Part shown: positions 34,601-38,500 of the stretch, piece by piece
Position numbering within the stretch: position 1 is the first letter of the stretch
Layout: each line of letters begins with the position of its first letter
Assembly (NCBI GenBank): GCA_964017155.1
Contig: OZ024865.1
Span: forward strand, 38,631,426-38,695,425
Reading direction: 5' to 3'
Source: Oasisia sp. SBJ-2009
Lineage: Eukaryota; Annelida; Polychaeta; Sabellida; Siboglinidae
DNA length: 64,000 nucleotides
Position numbers and translations under genes: made by a program
Notes under the pieces: model-generated
What the model saw: only the letters and a program-made list of their open reading frames with translations
What the model was told of the DNA's origin: nothing
The model's database searches: none

Positions 34601-35017
34601 TCTTAATACATAATTATTATATCAGTCAAAAAAGTTATGTTGTCATCCGATTACTGCGTTCTTTTATCTAATTAACAGAAAATTTCCCTTTCAGAAAATT
34701 ACATGTGAACACTAAGTTGCATAAAAAATACAAGTTTGGATTTTTGGCAGCTGAACTAGACTCGAGTTAGATGCTGACATCGCGCCATGGATGATGGTAT
34801 GCAAGAATTATGGTATGGTATTCATAGTGTAGTAGTCAGTGATTCAGACTTCAGTCAAGTAAAGAGCACGTGGGCAGCGACAGCAGATGCGGCGTAGTAT
34901 GCGAGCGTCTACTGCCTCAACATTACCAAACTGGATACTTGATCTGATAATTGGATGCTAACCTGACATTAACTTTCTTCGGATAATTTTGACAAATTTT
35001 ATAGCTTTTGCTTCCAT
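7627..35017 (-). CDS. Unrecognised nuclear-type protein, host gene of a SNORD31-like snoRNA array
   Basis: A 25-exon model whose splice phases all agree; it totals 3,597 nt (1,198 residues). Exons from 5' to 3': 35017-34963, 34156-34027, 33417-33326, 32019-31800, 31179-31126, 30804-30732, 30323-30244, 28861-28706, 28329-28215, 27686-27534, 25422-25258, 23164-23075, 22048-21935, 20821-20594, 20182-19958, 18885-18703, 18318-18094, 17350-17129, 16264-15976, 14888-14752, 13897-13781, 10875-10644, 10067-9940, 8936-8887, 7690-7627. The first ~430 residues look helical (start MEAKAIKFVKIIRRKLMSD; FERPPTYHDLMAAMVSVYVD). The middle is acidic. Next come six repeats rich in RTP(H/R)DT and KKTPQRDTMDVDD, then a basic, Ser/Thr-Pro-rich tail (TPRNRRRSG, KRSPYSLRRKSM). 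A motif LFFIDK(E/K)A occurs twice, in the 25.3- and 13.8-kb exons. The many T/S-P-x-K/R sites suggest a CDK-regulated nuclear protein, but I do not recognise the family. The start of exon 4 is the weakest part of the model. Confidence 0.7.
8887..8936 (-). CDS. Host gene exon 24
   Basis: Encodes VTPKAAKRDLHKNTPV between ttatcttag and gtatgt. Only one of the three frames is open, which fixes the phase (0 in, 2 out). It has two Thr-Pro sites in a basic context. Confidence 0.65.
9047..9345 (+). pseudogene. LINE 3'-end relic (RTE-like ORF2 C-terminus)
   Basis: Plus-strand translation gives IGHVCRMPMTSIPRGAIHW, then after a frameshift GRPKETWGRSVEREMKALGW. This is the usual C-terminal 'GH..RM...GK..RGRP..TW...' pattern of non-LTR retrotransposon proteins, comparable to the C-terminus of the element at 63.4-63.7 kb. 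An in-frame stop and a frameshift show it is dead. Confidence 0.7.
9638..9703 (-). ncRNA. SNORD31-like C/D snoRNA, copy 1
   Basis: Minus strand: C box GTGATGA, guide ACCGCCCCAGT before D' CTGA, C' box near TGACTGA, D box CTGA, TTCC/GGAA terminal stem. One base shorter between the C box and guide than the consensus. The D-side arm differs (AAAATCTGA). Confidence 0.75.
9940..10067 (-). CDS. Host gene exon 23
   Basis: Encodes GDLDDSWVVIDTPERKRAGV (first codon split with the previous exon), then KCPSALERVKGEEVLHVTG. Contains an acidic-hydrophobic VVIDTP motif reminiscent of a SUMO-interacting or short linear motif (inference). Confidence 0.7.
10644..10875 (-). CDS. Host gene exon 22, basic Ser/Thr-rich
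   Basis: Encodes TRKYTPRNRRRSGITRVLSS, KKTPVGANKEVDFIQLDSS and WSSPVLPSGGKRARKSS. Acceptor gacactag, donor CAAG|gtaggt (phase 1), which joins exon 23 exactly. The KRARK cluster is a plausible nuclear localisation signal. Confidence 0.72.
11548..12743. mobile_element. Possible DNA transposon with subterminal repeats
   Basis: Outer inverted ends acatgttaag and cttaacatgt. Left subterminal region: repeated ctcccgcaatt and the palindromes cccgcattcggcggg and tctcccgcacgggaga. Right subterminal region: three gaccctccgatttacgtata-type units. No transposase frame. Confidence 0.35.
12857..12922 (-). ncRNA. SNORD31-like C/D snoRNA, copy 2
   Basis: All boxes present: C box ATGATGA, D' and D CTGA, intact 12-nt guide. 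The terminal stem (TTTCC/GGAA) is kept. Isolated from the exon-amplification unit. Confidence 0.8.
13513..13562 (-). pseudogene. Degenerate snoRNA copy
   Basis: Matches the D/C' half (attcctcaatctcgaccaatcggtcagagaaatcaa on plus) but lacks the guide and C box. It lies just beside copy 3. Confidence 0.6.
13611..13676 (-). ncRNA. SNORD31-like C/D snoRNA, copy 3
   Basis: Canonical C (GTGATGA), D' and D boxes and guide. Starts about 105 nt after the donor of exon 21, far from the next acceptor, so release by a splicing-coupled route would be less favourable than for the unit copies. Confidence 0.8.
13781..13897 (-). CDS. Host gene exon 21, second LFFIDK motif
   Basis: Encodes PLLQPLKDDTETTKKCDQVA and SRLSDDALFFIDKKASMLT. 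The end mirrors exon 11 (GPLFFIDKEATSLP), so the protein has two copies of an (A/P)LFFIDKxAxxL motif, each ending at a splice donor. Phase 0 on both sides. Confidence 0.75.
14247..14481 (-). repeat. tRNA-derived SINE (second type)
   Basis: On the minus strand it starts GGGGAGCGGTGGTCGCGCGG, has a B-box GGTTCAATCCC and a body with ctgtctggtgtctatgcc-like sequence. Related bodies lie at 57535-57660, and a related head near 46.8 kb. Confidence 0.7.
14590..14710 (+). repeat. (ACCG)n microsatellite, ~30 units
   Basis: Perfect 4-bp repeat immediately downstream of the donor of host exon 20 (14752). It creates spurious 'PTDR' and 'GRSV' reading frames. Confidence 0.95.
14752..14888 (-). CDS. Host gene exon 20, Arg-rich
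   Basis: Encodes ESDDGSVIIVSAKVARRRSC, RIRRRTQEVEHGQVEEGIKL and REQKK. Joins exon 19 (phase 1). SDDGSVIIVS followed by an Arg cluster looks like a SUMO-interacting motif next to a nuclear localisation signal (inference). Confidence 0.72.
14975..15041 (-). ncRNA. SNORD31-like C/D snoRNA, copy 4 (D box altered)
   Basis: C box GTGATGA and guide intact, but the D box reads TTGA (plus tcaa). Lies 86 nt upstream of exon 20's acceptor, a favourable position. Confidence 0.65.
15490..15553 (-). pseudogene. Degenerate SNORD31-like copy 5
   Basis: The D box is recognisable but the guide region reads agatagaggaggtg instead of agactggggcggta on plus, and the C box is lost. Presumed dead, or retargeted. 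Confidence 0.6.
15976..16264 (-). CDS. Host gene exon 19 = tandem exon copy R6 (extended)
   Basis: Encodes TVAVTPDQRTPHDTKRTPRD, SSVKKSLKKSTEKKTPQRD and more. It is the most diverged copy. It ends at a further donor (GCTGCTG|gtgagt, phase 1), because the inner donor used by the other copies (CAG|gtgtgt) is CGG|gtgtgt here. The phase fits exon 20. Confidence 0.72.
16373..16439 (-). ncRNA. SNORD31-like C/D snoRNA, copy 6
   Basis: All boxes and the guide intact. 108 nt upstream of the R6 exon acceptor. Confidence 0.85.
16580..16700 (-). repeat. SINE tail joined to a truncated exon copy
   Basis: Plus strand shows tgcactatccaatcctcagg through gacctgctcaatcaaac (SINE tail) and then, at about 16670-16700, the acceptor and first bases of another R exon (cggtcagatgtgacaccaac). 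A seventh exon copy was cut off here by the insertion. Confidence 0.6.
16800..16866 (-). ncRNA. SNORD31-like C/D snoRNA, copy 7
   Basis: Guide, D' and D boxes intact; C box CTGATGA. It stands about 108 nt from the truncated exon copy near 16690, so it belongs to a unit whose exon was lost. Confidence 0.8.
17129..17350 (-). CDS. Host gene exon 18 = tandem exon copy R5
   Basis: Encodes TVAVTPDQRTPRDTDRTPRD and continues to GKKTPQRDTMDV with GEFTDLRSCQDSPKPAGSQ. An in-frame codon is lost next to DVD. Ends CAG|gtgtgt, phase 0. Confidence 0.75.
17459..17525 (-). ncRNA. SNORD31-like snoRNA, copy 8 (D box mutated)
   Basis: 108 nt upstream of the R5 acceptor. Guide and C box intact, but plus 'tcctgag' replaces 'tcctcag', destroying the D-box CTGA. 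The same change is in copy 11, so it was present before that duplication. Confidence 0.6.
17790..17856 (-). ncRNA. SNORD31-like C/D snoRNA, copy 9
   Basis: Boxes and guide intact (C box CTGATGA). Followed on the minus strand by a SINE-tail remnant instead of an exon copy, as is copy 12. Confidence 0.8.
18094..18318 (-). CDS. Host gene exon 17 = tandem exon copy R4
   Basis: Encodes TVVVTPDRRAPHDTKRTPHY, TERTPRDTERTSSVRKSLKK and SAGKKTPQRDTMDVDDGEF, ending at CAG|gtgtgt. The ~21-bp subrepeat (RTPHDTK) occurs three times. Confidence 0.75.
18427..18493 (-). ncRNA. SNORD31-like C/D snoRNA, copy 10
   Basis: All boxes (C box CTGATGA) and the guide intact. 108 nt upstream of the R4 acceptor. Confidence 0.85.
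18703..18885 (-). CDS. Host gene exon 16 = tandem exon copy R3 (short)
   Basis: Encodes TVAVTPDQRTPRDTERTSSV and KSLKKSAGKKNPQRDTMDV. It has only one RTP(R)DT subrepeat where the others have three, a length change in multiples of 21 bp that keeps the frame. The TP in KKTPQR is lost (KKNPQR). Confidence 0.72.
18993..19059 (-). pseudogene. SNORD31-like copy 11 (C and D boxes mutated)
   Basis: 107 nt upstream of the R3 acceptor. The guide is perfect, but the C box reads GTGAAGA and the D box is lost (plus tcctgag). Likely inactive. Confidence 0.65.
19327..19393 (-). ncRNA. SNORD31-like C/D snoRNA, copy 12
   Basis: Textbook copy: GTGATGA, ACCGCCCCAGT guide, CTGA, TGACTGA, CTGA, TTCC/GGAA stem. 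Shares its intron with copy 11 and is followed on minus by a SINE-tail remnant. Confidence 0.87.
19531..19832 (-). repeat. tRNA-derived SINE, near full length
   Basis: Minus-strand head TAGCACAGCGGACAGAGC (A-box-like) and GAGTTCAAACC (B box); the tail carries gtaaagcgctttgagcaatc. Sits in the intron between R2 and R3. Tail fragments recur at 16580, 17690, 19225 and 30000. Confidence 0.7.
19958..20182 (-). CDS. Host gene exon 15 = tandem exon copy R2
   Basis: Encodes KIAVTPDQRTPHDTERTPHD, TERTPRDTERTSSVRKSLKK and STGKKTPQRDTMDVDDGEF, ending SPKPAESQ|gtgtgt. Phase 0 on both sides, so the copy can be skipped or included without a frame change. Confidence 0.75.
20291..20357 (-). ncRNA. SNORD31-like C/D snoRNA, copy 13
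   Basis: Guide and D/D' boxes intact; C box CTGATGA. 108 nt upstream of the R2 acceptor. Confidence 0.84.
20594..20821 (-). CDS. Host gene exon 14 = tandem exon copy R1
   Basis: Encodes TLPVTPDRRTPHDTKRTPHD and onward to MDVDDGEFTDLRSCSKESPK with PAGSQ at the donor. First copy in transcription order; joins exon 13 in phase 0. Confidence 0.75.
20930..20993 (-). ncRNA. SNORD31-like C/D snoRNA, copy 14 (stem lost)
   Basis: 108 nt upstream of the R1 acceptor. C box GTGATGA, guide, D' and D intact, but the sequence 5' of the C box is TATACT rather than TTCCC, so the terminal stem is broken. The unit boundary of the duplication ends here. Confidence 0.72.
21272..21339 (-). ncRNA. SNORD31-like C/D snoRNA, copy 15
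   Basis: All boxes, guide and TTCC/GGAA stem intact. Flanks unlike those of the unit copies. Confidence 0.83.
21711..21777 (-). ncRNA. SNORD31-like C/D snoRNA, copy 16 (guide variant)
   Basis: The guide next to D' reads CCCCAATCTGA, giving one mismatch with rRNA at the second base from D'. C box CTGATGA. Both flanks resemble unit copies, so it is a relic of the unit. Confidence 0.74.
21935..22048 (-). CDS. Host gene exon 13, acidic
   Basis: Encodes EFGSDCFCDMKMRPAEDEDV, EECVSSGTTTHRQDFNDE. Acceptor atattacag, donor GAG|gtaata, phase 0 on both sides. Confidence 0.7.
22474..22540 (-). ncRNA. SNORD31-like C/D snoRNA, copy 17
   Basis: Guide CCGCCCCAGT and D/D' boxes intact; C box CTGATGA. C' region altered (gtgata on plus). 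425 nt from the next acceptor. Confidence 0.75.
23075..23164 (-). CDS. Host gene exon 12, acidic
   Basis: Encodes IELQPSDVDLERVVEDDDST, EAENQDALEE. Phase 0 on both sides. Highly acidic linker between the helical half and the TP repeats. Confidence 0.7.
23752..23816 (-). ncRNA. SNORD31-like C/D snoRNA, copy 18
   Basis: C box GTGATGA, D CTGA. The guide is intact apart from one change (CCCCAGGCTGA) at the base abutting D'. Stem shortened. Confidence 0.76.
24088..24154 (-). ncRNA. SNORD31-like C/D snoRNA, copy 19
   Basis: Guide and boxes intact. The D-side arm reads GGTCTTGATCTGA instead of GGTCCAGATCTGA. Part of a ~500-bp tandem duplication with copy 20. Confidence 0.8.
24237..24585. mobile_element. 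MITE with GGTCCGTAC ends
   Basis: Inverted ends ggtccgtac and gtacggacc; interior of ttcaaggccttgaattt-type sequence. A second copy is in SETD1 intron 5 (39674-40037). It sits exactly between snoRNA copies 19 and 20. Confidence 0.75.
24595..24660 (-). ncRNA. SNORD31-like C/D snoRNA, copy 20
   Basis: Near-identical to copy 19, with the same GGTCTTGATCTGA arm and the same 3' flank (aacccaactcta). First snoRNA met by the polymerase. Confidence 0.8.
24810..25257. mobile_element. piggyBac-like MITE, one end recognisable
   Basis: TTAA followed by ccctagaggtgacc, then gcatactgttcctataaaaa, homologous to the interior of the element at 52955. Similarity continues (gccgaccaattgcggccgca) almost to the donor of host exon 11. 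The other end was not found. Confidence 0.5.
25258..25422 (-). CDS. Host gene exon 11, first LFFIDK motif
   Basis: Encodes LLTEDTQLTDMDSAVSSRPR and, at the end, ERTSEGPLFFIDKEATSLP. Phase 0 on both sides; donor CCG|gtgagt. Confidence 0.74.
26244..27355. mobile_element. piggyBac-like element, non-autonomous
   Basis: TTAA target site on each side, with inverted ends cccattttatcctgaa and the matching ggataaaatggg. The right end has a duplicated subterminal unit (aactacgactagaatcgta, twice). 1,112 bp, no transposase frame. Confidence 0.7.
27534..27686 (-). CDS. Host gene exon 10
   Basis: Encodes TALQLAAPAGYSEWLRDQAV and VPETEFVSGVEVSRVLLEEC then DTDTVDLLMD. Phase 0 on both sides; apparently the end of the helical region. 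Confidence 0.75.
27824..28092. repeat. 30-bp minisatellite, ~9 units
   Basis: Unit actgtcctgtttcccgtggt plus gccatctatc. Because the unit is a multiple of three, it gives open frames on both strands (for example TGNRTVID on minus). It lies in an intron, between exons 9 and 10, and I do not treat it as coding. Confidence 0.92.
28215..28329 (-). CDS. Host gene exon 9
   Basis: Encodes RALQTVNVNSSPVLYTKYML and TARQAVDLFKQESVTLLQ. Strong helix-like composition. Acceptor gtcgtag, donor CAG|gtgtgt. Confidence 0.76.
28706..28861 (-). CDS. Host gene exon 8
   Basis: Encodes SKVTEDHRQEAKQLVNTAMY, LFRRSPGHVLDVLLQQTQAT and PGDSAVILPLYT. Joins exon 9 in phase 2 to give LPLYTRALQTV. Confidence 0.76.
29755..30060 (+). 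repeat. tRNA-derived SINE, plus orientation
   Basis: Head gtggctcaagggtacagctc (A-box-like) and ggttcaaattc (B box); tail gtaaagcgctttgagcagtc ending in a simple AT-rich run. Same family as 19531-19832. Confidence 0.7.
30244..30323 (-). CDS. Host gene exon 7
   Basis: Encodes FERPPTYHDLMAAMVSVYVD and ILLLLA. Hydrophobic amphipathic helices; phase 0 in, 2 out. Confidence 0.74.
30732..30804 (-). CDS. Host gene exon 6
   Basis: Encodes LEILAQELKRFLHFCNHCCV and ASEE. Phase 2 in, 0 out. Confidence 0.72.
31126..31179 (-). CDS. Host gene exon 5
   Basis: Encodes KLAQHLTEDFLQGLKPG with split codons at both ends. Acceptor tttcttgcag, donor CGG|gtgagt. Confidence 0.7.
31800..32019 (-). CDS. Host gene exon 4 (5' edge uncertain)
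   Basis: The 3' part (31930-31800) encodes GKQADFSGPAELQWLADLRW and NVTLTCARSVTNKVLQTTMK and is convincing. The acceptor directly before it (tttcag at 31931) is in phase 0, but exon 3 ends in phase 1. Using the acceptor at 32020 (tttgcag) restores phase and makes the whole CDS a multiple of three. Alternatively a small exon between 31.9 and 33.3 kb is missing. Confidence 0.55.
33326..33417 (-). CDS. Host gene exon 3
   Basis: Encodes RVLQQNEAHVLSNLGGNVTK and APSGAKKRKP. Phase 2 in (tttgaag acceptor), phase 1 out (CCGC|gtaagt). The KKRKP cluster is a candidate nuclear localisation signal. Confidence 0.65.
33790..33920. repeat. Short 'tttacccatccaaa' repeat block
   Basis: Inverted repetition of tacccatccaaa-like and ggatgggt-like pieces; a related piece is at about 4010. 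Probably the edge of a MITE. Confidence 0.4.
34027..34156 (-). CDS. Host gene exon 2
   Basis: Encodes PECQDVQLEKLFLRAVEKLP, DGDLKSELEGNLPRYRKLVK and HK. The first codon is GAT, completed by the last G of exon 1. Confidence 0.75.
34963..35017 (-). CDS. Host gene first coding exon
   Basis: ATG at 35017 in gttaca-acaATGG context, encoding MEAKAIKFVKIIRRKLMS plus one base. Donor TCAG|gttagc. It joins exon 2 in frame. Confidence 0.68.
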
Positions 35018-35559
35018 TGTTGTAAAGTTTTAAAACACCGGAGAATCGAAAAACACACGACTACCATAACTATCGCAAATCAAATGTCGCAAAATGTCCT
35101 TGTCAAACGCATGCTGATTTGTGCAAAATGTTAGTGGCAAGGCCAATCAAAATTATGTTTACATATATTTTATTGAAAAGTTAGTTTACCTCCGTCAGTT
35201 CGGATTATTATCGTCCCTCCTACAACATAAGATCTTAAATATTTTAAATAATTAATACTGAAATATATTCGCGATATTTTAATATAAAGGAATACGTAAT
35301 TAGTATATGGTGTGAGGTAGATATTTGAAAAACGAAACTAATAATCGGAAAATGCCGCTATTCATGCCCAATGCACTATGGGAAGCTGAGTAGTTTGGTT
35401 TGGACGGCATCATGAGTTTTGTGTGGGATTTCCAAAACAGCTTTGCTGTTTTCGTCGACATTTTGCTTGTCGAGAGAATCGCATTACTGCCGCTGTCTTC
35501 ATAAGATTCTAATTTGTTCACTGGCTCGAAATAGTGGTTCTAATATCGATACATTTGCG
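35018..35559. promoter_or_regulatory. Bidirectional promoter region
   Basis: The divergent start codons of the host gene (35017, minus) and SETD1 (35560, plus) lie 542 bp apart. I see no TATA box with confidence. The SETD1 leader contains upstream ATGs (for example 35412 and 35419). Confidence 0.5.
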
Positions 35560-35590
35560 ATGGACCACTTTAGAAACTTTGATCACTCCA
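35560..35590 (+). CDS. SETD1: SETD1 exon 1 (start)
   Basis: ATG at 35560 encodes [10 protein letters not shown] plus one base, donor TCCA|gtgagc. Joined to exon 2 it reads [20 protein letters not shown]. Chosen because this frame and phase lead into the conserved RNYKLVLDP. The frame is open through the intron by chance. Confidence 0.75.
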
Positions 35591-38500
35591 GTGAGCATTC
35601 TGTTGTGGCTATGTTTGTGTCAATTTTGAAGGATTTCTTCATTAGTTTTGCTAATTTAAAGCCTGATTGTCTTTATTTTGACGTCATCGTTATATTTTCT
35701 GTCACATGTTGTGTTTCAGGTCTCAATGGAGTGGCGAGATCTGGCGGGGATGCTTCAGTGGACCGAAGAAAGAGAAATTATAAACTGGTTTTAGACCCCA
35801 CTTTGAAACCAGGGTCACAAAAAGTTTACCGCTTTGATGGCAGTTTACCTGGGGTAATGGTGACAAATTGTGTTGGTTACATGTTTATTTATCACAACAC
35901 TGGTAATAATATTTAACGTACCAGCCCAATTTGGCGACGTGGAAATTTGACAGCTATGACAGTGACAGCTAAAATGACAGCAAACAGAAAGTGCTTCACT
36001 TAATGTAAACAATTCAATGTTTTAGTCAAAATAATAACATTGTGGTCATGTTTTATTATGCATGACAGCAGCTATGTTTGCCGTTTAATCTAAAGTTTCT
36101 AAAAAGGAGCATTGATATGTTTATTTTATGTTATTGGTAATAAGTAAATAACACTACTTGTAGGCATCCCAGAATGCAGTACTTTTTTCTATGCTTAATG
36201 CCTTTATGTATTATAATAATTATACAGTTTAAAAACACATATCAGGTTTGACAAAATTGTATTATATCTTTGACTTACATAAATGTGACAAAAAAACTTC
36301 TAAATATTTATTTGGAAACATAAATTCACCTTACTTACAAGTTGTTGCATATTATGACTTACTATTTATGCCAGATGCATAATGATTATTATTAATATCT
36401 AAGTGAAAAAGATCTATATCGAAAAAGGTAGTGATAATTTTATTAAATGTTCATTAAAACATCCACTACTAAACTTGGTTTAACATTTGTTTATATAGTT
36501 ATTTTGGGGTTATTAAGCAAACAGTTGAGTACTGCATCAAAATAATTTAGATGTACTTGTAACGCAATCTATTCCTGTTATAATTGTTTTATATTGATTT
36601 TAATGTAATATTTTATGCACTAATATCTTTGTTTAATATATTTTGTGTTCAGTGTCAAAATATTAATTTACCTTATGATGGGTACAAGTATATACAGGTA
36701 AATTAATCTTTGGCTATGATAACAAGAAATTGCTTAACACATTAACAACTATTAACTGAAATACATAAAACCCATGTTTATGCAGCAGAATATTGGGCAT
36801 TATGATGATATTCTTGATTAGTAATCCTGTGCATTTCTCTGGGAGCAATTGTATTCCAATTATTTGTAATGTCCATAAACTGCAAAATAAGGCCGGTCTG
36901 ATCATCCAGGACGAGTAGTTTTAGAGCTCGGACTAGTAGAGCAGTCCCATTGGACTAACTGTAATAACTTGAAAATGGCAATTGTTTACAGATATCCACT
37001 GTTTACAGCCGTGTTACGGAAGTCGTCCCTCCTAGCGATCATTAGTGTGGAACCACTTGAACTAATTATTCTTTTACAGATGGCTCATTTAGACTTTCTC
37101 GTAATCATCAATCGACGATATCACTATGGCAAATTAATGACTATTTTACTAAAATACCAAAGACCAGCAAAAGGACTAATAAACAATTCAGGACTAGTTG
37201 TCTATAAGTCGGCTAGTTCGACAGACGTGTCTACTCGATTGTTCTCTAGGAAATGTATCAGGTATTTATTCTTTGCTTCAGGAAACAACGCCTCTGATTA
37301 TACGAGATCCCAGATCCCGTATGAAACGGTTTTGGACCCGTAGAGAACCAGCCCTTCTGCCAATTCCAAAGTTTAAGGTAATTAACATGCTGAAATATTT
37401 TTAATGTAACTGTTAAGTACATAAACATGTTGATAGATATCTTGCCAGACCAATATACTTAACAGCAAACACACATGAAAACAAATTGGTTAAAACAAAT
37501 TGCATATATGTTGAACGTATTTTGAAAAGACACTCCCAGCAACGGTGAAACACTTGGATTTTCTTACAGTGATCATTCATTAAGATCCGTGCATTCAAGA
37601 ACAGTATTTTTCAAGATCCAAGAAAAAAAATTAGATAACGGTCATTGAAGATTATTTTTTAAATATTTTTATATAAAATATTAATATTAACAATTATTAA
37701 TATTATAATATTAATTATAATATAAAATAGTATGAACAAAATATTAACAATATTAACCGTCCAATATACGTTGAATGTTTTAGTATGACGAGTATTACGT
37801 TGGGGTGATCCTACCGAAAGAGGTGACATTCTGTCACCTGAATGACAACATCAACCAGAGCTTCCTGTTTGACATGTGCAAGAGCTTTGGAAACGTGGAA
37901 GAGTGCAACATCTACTACCACCCAAAGACGAAGAAACATCTTGGGTTGGGGCGGGTAAGTTTGTCCAGTAAGAATTTTTTTCTGCATCCTGTACAAACAC
38001 AAAGAAAAGTCTTGGGCTGAGTTAGTTGAGTTTATAATAATAAGAAGAAGACCACTTATAGAGCGCTGTAAATCTAGATAAAATCTATTCAGAGGCACTG
38101 TGAGTACATAAATATGTATGCATGTAAAAACATGTATATGCAAAATATGAATAAGTTGCATAAAATTAATAATATACAATTTTTTTGTAAATGATAATAC
38201 ATAAAATATGTCTAAAAATAATAGTAATAAATTGCAGCTAAAGATGATTATTAATTCCTCAAAGGATGAAATATGTTGAAGAAAAATGTGTAATACTGTG
38301 TGTTTATTATGTATAATGGATCTATAAAGTATTATTTGTAAAGTATAATGGATTAACTATTAAATTGAATGCAACACATTGTTTGGTGAATGCCTTACCT
38401 GGGTAACTGATATGTTCTTCTGAATCTCAAACAAGGTTTTGAGGCAACAACCGTTAAAGATTACAGATTGGGATCGATTGTTTGAAAAAGGAACGCTTGA

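Noticed and set aside
7627..35017. Host gene as Treslin/TICRR, a shelterin or TRF-like protein, separase or TEX11
   Set aside because: Thr-Pro-rich repeats and a helical N-terminus are suggestive, but no diagnostic domain (vWA-like, Myb, protease, TPR signature) appears, so no name is given.
35419..35916. SETD1 start at 35419 by reading straight through
   Set aside because: A donor (gtgagc at 35591) and acceptor (35719) remove the intervening stretch and give a better N-terminus; the open intron frame is chance.
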